A stretch of DNA of 10,562 bases. Origin: UBA11704 sp964491805 (lineage in GTDB: Bacteria; Patescibacteriota; Minisyncoccia; Phycocordibacterales; UBA5272). Location of the stretch: positions 1 through 10,562 of the forward strand of contig CAZBGU010000025.1 of assembly GCA_964491805.1 (NCBI GenBank), given 5' to 3'. Every line of letters starts with the position of its first letter. Position 1 is the stretch's first letter. Under the pieces are notes generated by a model that had not been told where the DNA came from, did not search any database, and worked only from the letters and a program-made list of their open reading frames with translations. The position numbers and the translations under genes were made by a program. Of this stretch, positions 6,166 to 10,562 are shown one piece after another.

Positions 6166-6957
6166 CTATTTTCTATCTCCATCAAAAAACTCATAGTATG
6201 ACAGTATGCTAATCGCCCCCATCACAAACCAAAAGAAAAACTCCTCGAACGGAAATCTAAATCCAAACAACTCCACCCAACCAATAAAATGATCACCTGG
6301 AAAGGTCCATTGATTGAGTTGTAGACCAGTAAATTCAAACAAAATGCTAAGAACAAAAAAGTAAGAGCCTGTCTTTACATACTTTGACAATAACCTCGGG
6401 AAAAACGAAAGAAAAGTAATTGCAGGAAGAACAAAGAGCAGTGCACCAACCCAAAAGTAAGCATACGGAAGAATAAGTAAATCACTTTTAAAAAGATACA
6501 CCAAGAAAAAAGTAATGAGTAGCGCAATAAACGGCAATACAAGATACTTCATTTTTTTGTCTACCAACTCGACCTTCCCTTTGTCCAAAAAGTGCTCATA
6601 AAAAATAACTGCACTGTATGTGATAAAAAAAGCCCATACCAAATCTTCAACAGGCACAACACCAAACAAGCGAAATGGAAATACCGTAGATGGAACATAC
6701 CACGCACGATCAGTGGTGGCGATATAGTCAACAACAAGACCAAATGGAATAGAAAAAATAGCAGAGAAAATTAGAGTCTTTTTTACTTGTGTTGGTGTTC
6801 TAAAAGAAAACCACAACGACGGAAGTCCTAAGAAGAGCAAAATAGATACTAAAAAAGTAGCTTTACATAGCAGAGAAAAAAGTACCGCAACGATTGGTAA
6901 CAGGATCAAAAGGAGTATGTCAATTTTTTTTAGAATTATATGGCGGGACGAAAACAT
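6166..6957 (-). CDS. Lycopene-cyclase-type multi-pass membrane protein with two repeats
   Basis: This 263-residue protein has about seven or eight membrane segments and two copies of the CrtYc/CrtYd/CarR-type lycopene cyclase signature. In the first, Asp77 and Trp86 are followed by FGVVPVEDLVW (98-108), with Pro102, Glu104 and Asp105. In the second, Trp217 is followed by FRFPFEEFFFW (233-243), with Pro236, Glu238 and Glu239. The family's acidic 'PxE(E/D)' pairs, thought to be catalytic, are present in both. Known members cyclise lycopene ends to beta-ionone rings, as heterodimers of two half proteins or as fused proteins; this one resembles a fused pair. No crtE, crtB, crtI or carotenoid oxygenase is in the window, so the substrate is unproven and the annotation is by fold. 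It could serve retinal synthesis if the genome has a rhodopsin. AT-rich, with many A-runs on the plus strand. Confidence 0.82.
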   Translation of the reverse strand: MFSSRHIILKKIDILLLILLPIVAVLFSLLCKATFLVSILLFLGLPSLWFSFRTPTQVKKTLIFSAIFSIPFGLVVDYIATTDRAWYVPSTVFPFRLFGVVPVEDLVWAFFITYSAVIFYEHFLDKGKVELVDKKMKYLVLPFIALLITFFLVYLFKSDLLILPYAYFWVGALLFVLPAITFLSFFPRLLSKYVKTGSYFFVLSILFEFTGLQLNQWTFPGDHFIGWVELFGFRFPFEEFFFWFVMGAISILSYYEFFDGDRK

Positions 6958-6981
6958 AAGTATATTCTTAACTAATGAGTA

Positions 6982-7010
6982 CTAATAAAGTGTACCATAG
7001 CGCATGTCAG
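6982..7010 (-). promoter_or_regulatory. Candidate promoter of the lycopene-cyclase-type gene
   Basis: On the minus strand CTGACA (5 of 6 to the -35 consensus, 7005-7010), a 17-base spacer and TATTAG (6982-6987) precede the ATG at 6957 by 24 bases. A second box, TATACT at 6959-6964, is only one base from the ATG and would start transcription inside the gene. The region also carries CGCA/TGCG (stem of 4) near the -35. Confidence 0.3.
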
Positions 7011-7043
7011 TGCGACTCATACCAATCTCACATACTAGATGCT

Positions 7044-8216
7044 CTACTTGATATTCTTCTCTACATCTTTCTCATCGATATCGTACTTCTTGTTTTTAAA
7101 GAAGCGAGATACCGTATCATTTATACCCCATGTCATCACCATAAGAAGCGCAAAGTACACAAACCCTACTGTTGTAAATTTTGGTAGCGTATCTTTACTT
7201 AAATAACCCAAGATACCAGAAACTACACCAATAGTAGTAATAAGTTGCAGTGAAGATAGACCGCTTTTTGTGCTCTTTTCTTGTAGTTCTGAAAAAATTT
7301 CAACAGTTGAGTTAAGATAATTTTCTGTCATCTTCCATAAATGTTTGATATATTCATGAGTATCGAGAAGCGTTTCAAATTTGAACTGAAATAGAGGCTG
7401 AAGGTACGTATCGATTTTTTCAACGTCGGTAATCTTCTGTCTTGTTCTAACATATGCTGGCATTTGCTCTATTCTAGCTCCAATCAAGTTAACGGTCTTT
7501 TGGTACAAAGATAGCTCATTACGCAACATATCAATATCTTTTCCACGAATAGCACCACGCTCCTTAATAACTTTAATTTTTTCCCAAAGCACCCGGTGAA
7601 TGGTTAGATAACGATGAAGCTGTGATTTAAACTCTCTAAAGAAAATCTGTGACTCAATTATCTCTCGAGTGAGATGTTCGTCATGAAGGTTATTGATAAT
7701 AATGAGACCAGAACTACGATACACCTCAATGTTGTTTGTTGTCATAACAGAGTACACCTCTTCATGAAACTCTTGAAAAATTGCATTGATTTCTTCTACA
7801 CTTGCTTCAGTGACTGTTACAATATACGGCAAAATAGTTTTGATATTTGCGAGCTCCTTTGGAACTGGCGCACCTTTACTAAAAACAAGAGAGATGGCTT
7901 TAGAAAGCTCTGTGTCGTAGTATCCTTTAATTTCATCAAAATCCATTTTAAGATTTTCAAAGGGTTTCTCTAACACAATGAGGCCATCTTCATACATACG
8001 ATATTCTATTTTTCTATCAGTGCTTACCAAAATATACTCAAGAGGACCACTTTTACGTTCCACAGAAGTAAGTGAAAGAGCTTGTTGAATTTTTGTAAGA
8101 TCCTTTTTATCAACGTCTAAACTTGTTTCTCCATACTTAAGGAAGTCAAAAAGTTCTGTAAGGTGTAATGTTGTTCTTTGAAACCATCCACCAATATAAA
8201 TTTTATGTACTATCAT
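7044..8216 (-). CDS. Uncharacterised helical protein with two C-terminal membrane segments
   Basis: I do not recognise this 390-residue protein. The N-terminal third looks mixed alpha/beta, with strands such as EYILVST, GLIVLE and, further on, GLIIINN. Residues about 180-320 are long, charged and helical, probably coiled coil. Two membrane segments follow at about 322-339 and 348-364, joined by a short loop, then a charged tail. This order (soluble mixed domain, long helices, two C-terminal membrane helices) recalls CorA-type metal channels and the DUF155/RMD1 topology, but the CorA GMN loop motif is absent, so no transport function is claimed. Start: ATG at 8216, with an extended -10 TGATATAAT 13 bases upstream. 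An in-frame GTG at 8253-8255 would place the -10 box inside the gene. It sits between ogt and the lycopene-cyclase-type gene, probably with its own promoter. Confidence 0.8.
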   Translation of the reverse strand: MIVHKIYIGGWFQRTTLHLTELFDFLKYGETSLDVDKKDLTKIQQALSLTSVERKSGPLEYILVSTDRKIEYRMYEDGLIVLEKPFENLKMDFDEIKGYYDTELSKAISLVFSKGAPVPKELANIKTILPYIVTVTEASVEEINAIFQEFHEEVYSVMTTNNIEVYRSSGLIIINNLHDEHLTREIIESQIFFREFKSQLHRYLTIHRVLWEKIKVIKERGAIRGKDIDMLRNELSLYQKTVNLIGARIEQMPAYVRTRQKITDVEKIDTYLQPLFQFKFETLLDTHEYIKHLWKMTENYLNSTVEIFSELQEKSTKSGLSSLQLITTIGVVSGILGYLSKDTLPKFTTVGFVYFALLMVMTWGINDTVSRFFKNKKYDIDEKDVEKNIK

Positions 8217-8229
8217 AAATGATACGACA

Positions 8230-8238
8230 ATTATATCA
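8230..8238 (-). promoter_or_regulatory. Extended -10 promoter of the two-membrane-segment protein gene
   Basis: TGATATAAT on the minus strand is a perfect extended -10 and ends 13 bases before the ATG at 8216. The leader would be about 6 bases, without a Shine-Dalgarno. It is the strongest single promoter box in the window. Confidence 0.55.
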
Positions 8239-8308
8239 TGAACACACAAAGACACCTCCGAGATTTGTGCTAAGAAAGTGAGTCGGTGTATCAGCGAATC
8301 TTCTTAAC

Positions 8309-8593
8309 TCATTGTATAGTCTTGATCACTTTTCCTTTCTTAATCAATACCCCCTCTTTCTCAAGCAGTTGTCGTTTGTTACCACGTAGCCCGTTGTATG
8401 CGCCTATCGTACCATCACCTCGCACAACACGATGGCACGGCACACAAATATCTGTATTGTGAGCAAGAATAGTTCCAACCGCACGTGATGCTTTTGGGTG
8501 ACCAACACGTCGTGCCACCTCTCCATAGGTCATTACGTCGCCTCTTGGAATCATCTTAACTATCTCTAGTACCTTTTCTTTGAATGAGGACAT
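8309..8593 (-). CDS. ogt: O6-alkylguanine-DNA alkyltransferase, short form
   Basis: This 94-residue protein is the C-terminal, active domain of the Ogt/MGMT family, which moves the alkyl group from O6-alkylguanine irreversibly to a cysteine of the protein. The active-site motif VPCHRVV (51-57) keeps Cys53. The helix-turn-helix contains Tyr23 and the Arg37 finger in SRAVGTILAHN, and the stabilising Glu is in LLEKE (76-80). The N-terminal RNase-H-like domain of full-length enzymes (about 70 residues) is missing, as in alkyltransferase-like proteins; those, however, usually replace the Cys with Trp or Ala. Direct repair is therefore likely but a damage-flagging role is possible. The frame is open upstream of the ATG at 8593, but a -10 box lies in that extension. 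It ends in TGA. Upstream is the terminator of the lemA-TPM operon, so it is probably transcribed alone. Confidence 0.9.
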   Translation of the reverse strand: MSSFKEKVLEIVKMIPRGDVMTYGEVARRVGHPKASRAVGTILAHNTDICVPCHRVVRGDGTIGAYNGLRGNKRQLLEKEGVLIKKGKVIKTIQ

Positions 8594-8602
8594 AGTAAGA
8601 GA

Positions 8603-8611
8603 AGTGTAGCA
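8603..8611 (-). promoter_or_regulatory. Extended -10 promoter of ogt
   Basis: TGCTACACT on the minus strand (TGn plus TACACT) ends 9 bases before the ogt ATG and begins 7 bases after the terminator hairpin of the upstream operon. The predicted leader is 2-3 bases with no Shine-Dalgarno. The same TACACT and 9-base spacing occur before lemA. Confidence 0.45.
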
Positions 8612-8618
8612 TGAGCAA

Positions 8619-8645
8619 AGCGCGGACACCTTTGGTGTCCACGCT
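8619..8645 (-). terminator. Terminator hairpin after the lemA-TPM operon
   Basis: On the minus strand AGCG, U and GGACACC pair with GGUGUCC, G and CGCU around a 3-base AAA loop: 12 continuous pairs with one U-G. The following T-run is short (TTT, then GC), so it is a strong hairpin with a weak tail. It lies 41 bases beyond the TPM stop, after a 7-base repeat array, and just before the ogt promoter. On the plus strand the U-G becomes a C-A mismatch. Confidence 0.5.
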
Positions 8646-8680
8646 CTTTCTGTTGTCTGTACTCTGTGTTCTGTTATCTG
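8646..8680. repeat. Degenerate 7-base tandem array, five units
   Basis: Five consecutive 7-base units fit the plus-strand pattern NNNTCTG (minus strand CAGANNA or CAGANNG) without any gap, from 8646 to 8680. The TCTG core is exact in all five and the other three positions vary. It lies in the 3' untranslated region of the TPM gene, between the stop codon (8687) and the terminator hairpin (8619-8645). The minus-strand RNA would be purine-rich and unstructured. Confidence 0.7.
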
Positions 8681-8686
8681 CCTCCT

Positions 8687-9583
8687 CTACCAACCCCCAC
8701 TTGCACCTCCTCCTCCTGATCTTCCGCCACCAAATCCACCGAAAGACGATCCTCCGCCACCTCTACTACCAAGTGACCCACCAGAAACCCAAGGACCTCT
8801 CCCGTGAGAGCCAATAAAAGTACCACTAGAAACAATATAATCAAATAACAACCCAAGCCCAACAAGAAGAAGGGTTAGAAGCCCTCCAAACAGTAACGTG
8901 AGGTGAAGCATCCAAAACGAAAGCCCTGCACCAAGAACTCCTCCAAGCGCTCCACCTGCCCACCAACTTTTACTTCGAGCAAGCAGTGAAGCAAAAATCT
9001 GAATGGCAACAACAAAAAAGAATGCCATTGTCTCAAATGAAACAGGAAATTTTTTCGATACATCCTTTACTTCTGCAATATACTCACCTTGAGTAACTCT
9101 AATAATACTTGTAACCGCTTTGTCTATCCCTCCGTAATAGTTTCCTTGCTTAAATGCTGGAGCGATATCATCACGAATAATCTTCCCACTTATTGAGTCA
9201 GTAAGAGCCCCTTCAAGACCGTACCCTACCTCAATACGAACTTTGTGATCATTAACCGCAACCAGAAGAAGGACACCATTATTACGTTCTTTCGTTCCTA
9301 TTTTCCAAGCCGTAAAAAGCTCTGCAGAATAATGTTCAATGTAGTCACCTTCCAAACTCTTTACTGTCACTACCGCGATCTGGTTGGAGGTGGAAGCGTT
9401 AAACGCCGCAAGTTTCTGTTCAAGTAAGGCACGCTCGTTGCTTGTGAGCACTTGTGCAAAATCATTCGCATATCCAGAAAAAGATCCAGGCGATGTAAAA
9501 GCAAACACGGGAGTAAAGAGGAAGAAAAGAGAAACAACAACAAAAGACTTACTTCGTAGTAATTGCGCAAGTCTTGATACCAT
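8687..9583 (-). CDS. TPM-domain membrane protein with glycine-rich tail (YgcG type)
   Basis: This 298-residue envelope protein begins with a signal peptide (basic residues, then hydrophobic 13-28, likely cut near FAF). A TPM domain (formerly DUF477) spans about 36-165, with the landmarks ERALLEQKLAAF, NQIAVVTV, AWKIGTKERNNGVLLLVA (92-109) and VRIEVGYGLEGALTD (115-129). Three membrane segments follow at about 184-202, 208-224 and 228-250. The tail (264-298) is Gly/Ser-rich and ends SGGGGASGGW, a known feature of the family. TPM domains have been linked to phosphatase activity in plants (TLP18.3) and to photosystem or membrane-protein maintenance; the bacterial function is unclear. The ATG at 9583 is 5 bases after the lemA stop, so the two form an operon, a pairing found widely in bacteria. 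There is no clear Shine-Dalgarno. Confidence 0.92.
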   Translation of the reverse strand: MVSRLAQLLRSKSFVVVSLFFLFTPVFAFTSPGSFSGYANDFAQVLTSNERALLEQKLAAFNASTSNQIAVVTVKSLEGDYIEHYSAELFTAWKIGTKERNNGVLLLVAVNDHKVRIEVGYGLEGALTDSISGKIIRDDIAPAFKQGNYYGGIDKAVTSIIRVTQGEYIAEVKDVSKKFPVSFETMAFFFVVAIQIFASLLARSKSWWAGGALGGVLGAGLSFWMLHLTLLFGGLLTLLLVGLGLLFDYIVSSGTFIGSHGRGPWVSGGSLGSRGGGGSSFGGFGGGRSGGGGASGGW

Positions 9584-9588
9584 AGAGA

Positions 9589-10161
9589 TTAAAGGTTAAC
9601 CTTTGGAGCACTCGCTGCTGCCTTATCAGCTTCGAACATCTTACGTGCTTCAAAACCAAACATCTTTGCAACAAGATTACCTGGGAAAGACTTTACTTTA
9701 AGATTGTACGTTTGTACCACTTCATTGTATCGTCCACGTTCTACAGACACACGATTCTCTGTACCTTCGAGCTGTGTCATAAGTGATTGAACGTTTTCGC
9801 TTGACTTAAGTGTTGGGTAATTTTCAGTAATCACAAGAAGTCTTCCAAGAGCGCTTTCCATTTGTCCTGCAGCTTGCGCCTTCTCATCAACAGTACGAGC
9901 TCCAGCATAGCCCTGTCGAGCCTCTGCGATAGCAGTAAAGATTGTAGTTTCTTGCTTCATTATTCCTTGTACTGATGCTACAAGGTTAGGGATAAGATCA
10001 AAACGTCGCTGATACTGTGTTTCAACTTGTGCCCATTGTGTATCAACTGCAAGATTTGCCTTCACAAAAGAGTTATATGATGAAACAAAATACCCACCGA
10101 TAATAACAAGTACACCGACAATAATAATTACTTTTCCAAAACGTGAAAATATTGATTGCAT
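9589..10161 (-). CDS. lemA: LemA family membrane protein
   Basis: This 190-residue protein has a short cytoplasmic N-terminus, one membrane segment (about 10-28) and a LemA helical domain facing outward. Family blocks are YNSFVKANLAVDTQWAQVE (29-47), YQRRFDLIPNLVASVQG (50-66) and the C-terminal ENRVSVERGRYNEVVQTYN (135-153), continuing to FPGNLVAKMFGFE (159-171). LemA proteins are widespread and of unsettled function, often encoded next to TPM-domain proteins as here. I chose the ATG at 10161 because the in-frame upstream codons overlap the -10 box, and the N-terminus then starts just before the membrane helix, as is usual. It is the first gene of the lemA-TPM operon. The last codons form part of a 14-bp palindrome. 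Confidence 0.95.
   Translation of the reverse strand: MQSIFSRFGKVIIIVGVLVIIGGYFVSSYNSFVKANLAVDTQWAQVETQYQRRFDLIPNLVASVQGIMKQETTIFTAIAEARQGYAGARTVDEKAQAAGQMESALGRLLVITENYPTLKSSENVQSLMTQLEGTENRVSVERGRYNEVVQTYNLKVKSFPGNLVAKMFGFEARKMFEADKAAASAPKVNL
9591..9604. repeat. 14-bp perfect palindrome at the lemA stop codon
   Basis: AAAGGTTAACCTTT is a perfect 14-bp palindrome covering the last four codons and first bases of the stop of lemA, 7 bases before the TPM ATG. A palindrome of this length is expected about once in 10 kb by chance, so a role (operator, or pairing that affects TPM translation) is possible but unproven. Confidence 0.4.
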
Positions 10162-10170
10162 AATGAAGAA

Positions 10171-10200
10171 AGTGTAACACAAAGAAAGAAAGTGTGGCAG
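10171..10200 (-). promoter_or_regulatory. Promoter of the lemA-TPM operon
   Basis: On the minus strand CTGCCA (4 of 6 to the -35, 10195-10200), an 18-base pyrimidine-rich spacer and TACACT (10171-10176) precede the lemA ATG by 9 bases. TG at the right place makes it an extended -10 (TGTTACACT). The leader would be 2-3 bases. Confidence 0.5.
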
Positions 10201-10247
10201 GTATTAGTTAGACAGAGGATATCACCCTGCGCTACTTTACTATAAAA

Positions 10248-10418
10248 CTATGGGGCATGTCTTTGCTTGGGAGATGTAAAAATAGGAATGCAAACTTTCT
10301 TCTCGGCGTACCCAGAAACTTTCTGATATACGACATTTCCCGCTCTCGCTACCGTAGCTACGAAGCCTGGGACTTTTTCTTCAGGAGTAGAAGTAGTCAT
10401 TTTTCCAAAATGATCCAT
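10248..10418 (-). CDS. Possible small protein of 56 residues
   Basis: A minus-strand frame runs from an ATG at 10418 to a TAG at 10248, with a second in-frame ATG at 10400 (50 residues). I recognise no family. The protein is hydrophilic and basic toward the end, with a central stretch GFVATVARAGNVVYQKVSG that could form strands, a single Cys and a Pro/Lys/His-rich C-terminus; there is no signal peptide or membrane segment. Support: a TATACT -10 box (10425-10430) ends 6 bases before the first ATG, the arrangement seen at several real genes here. A plus-strand frame covering the same bases (10257-10505) encodes an Arg/Ser/Phe-rich product and looks like its shadow. Against it: the length is within chance and there is no homologue I can name. 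Confidence 0.4.
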   Translation of the reverse strand: MDHFGKMTTSTPEEKVPGFVATVARAGNVVYQKVSGYAEKKVCIPIFTSPKQRHAP

Positions 10419-10424
10419 CGCGCT

Positions 10425-10430
10425 AGTATA
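10425..10430 (-). promoter_or_regulatory. -10 box before the possible small gene
   Basis: TATACT on the minus strand ends 6 bases before the ATG at 10418, which would place transcription start on the start codon itself. No -35 or TGn extension is seen. The bases to its right (10431-10562) hold no gene I can support. Confidence 0.3.
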
Positions 10431-10562
10431 TCTTATTTTGAGAACTTCTACCTAAAGGAAATTGAAGGGTGTTCGTTTTTTGCACAAACAGTGATCATAG
10501 GTTAGGCACCAACAGATCTAGACTCAATATGGATATTTTAGCGTCTTTTCCGAGCTCTAAAA

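Noticed and set aside
4019..8593. A dedicated alkylation-damage or defence island linking tag and ogt
   Set aside because: The two genes are about 3.7 kb apart, on separate promoters, with unrelated genes between; no nuclease, helicase or toxin module is present.
10257..10505. Plus-strand frame of 82 codons near the right edge
   Set aside because: Arg/Ser/Phe-rich composition, no promoter or Shine-Dalgarno, and it overlaps the more plausible minus-strand small gene.
10495..10562. End of a gene entering from the right on the minus strand
   Set aside because: Two frames are open from the edge (ending in TAA at 10538 and TGA at 10495), both too short to choose between or to support.

Overview
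The window looks like a compact chromosomal segment from a small-genome bacterium, most likely of the Candidate Phyla Radiation (Patescibacteria, Parcubacteria-like). This is inferred from the gene mix (LemA plus TPM protein, PrlC-type M3 oligopeptidase, a short Ogt, an orphan lycopene-cyclase-type membrane protein), many short genes with tiny gaps, and start sites that mostly lack a Shine-Dalgarno. The standard code fits: two well-recognised genes (coaE-like and ogt) end in TGA and no recoded TGA is needed. No rRNA, tRNA, CRISPR array, insertion sequence or phage gene was seen.

Layout, left to right: a 233-base edge region with only a promoter-like site; a 295-residue membrane protein with a long polar N-terminus (234-1121, minus); an M3 zinc oligopeptidase (1206-3218, minus); a terminator overlapping the peptidase promoter; a minus-strand cluster folB (4572-4919), tag (4019-4570) and a dephospho-CoA-kinase-like gene (3324-3974). 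A divergent promoter region of 45 bases separates folB from the only plus-strand gene, an alpha/beta-hydrolase (4965-5666). That gene converges on and overlaps by 4 bases a SpoU/TrmH RNA methyltransferase (5663-6133, minus). Continuing on the minus strand are a two-repeat lycopene-cyclase-type membrane protein (6166-6957), an unrecognised helical protein with two C-terminal membrane segments (7044-8216), ogt (8309-8593), a TPM-domain protein with a glycine-rich tail (8687-9583), lemA (9589-10161) and a possible 56-residue small gene (10248-10418).

Functional themes: lemA and the TPM gene form a two-gene operon for an envelope-associated pair. tag and ogt, about 3.7 kb apart, both repair alkylated DNA (3-methyladenine and O6-alkylguanine). 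folB and the coaE-like gene are single steps of folate and CoA synthesis without other pathway members here. The remaining genes look like an ordinary housekeeping and envelope assortment, not one dedicated system.

The most consistent unusual signal is regulatory. At least five minus- or plus-strand genes have an extended -10 box (TGn followed by TATACT, TATAAT, TAGAAT or TACACT) ending only 8-13 bases before the ATG, and several others have a plain TATACT at 6-12 bases, so their transcripts should be leaderless or nearly so. Genes placed inside operons instead rely on coupling (folB-tag, lemA-TPM) or a GGAG site (coaE-like). A degenerate 7-base tandem array sits in the 3' untranslated region of the TPM gene. 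I found no convincing new defence or mobile system.
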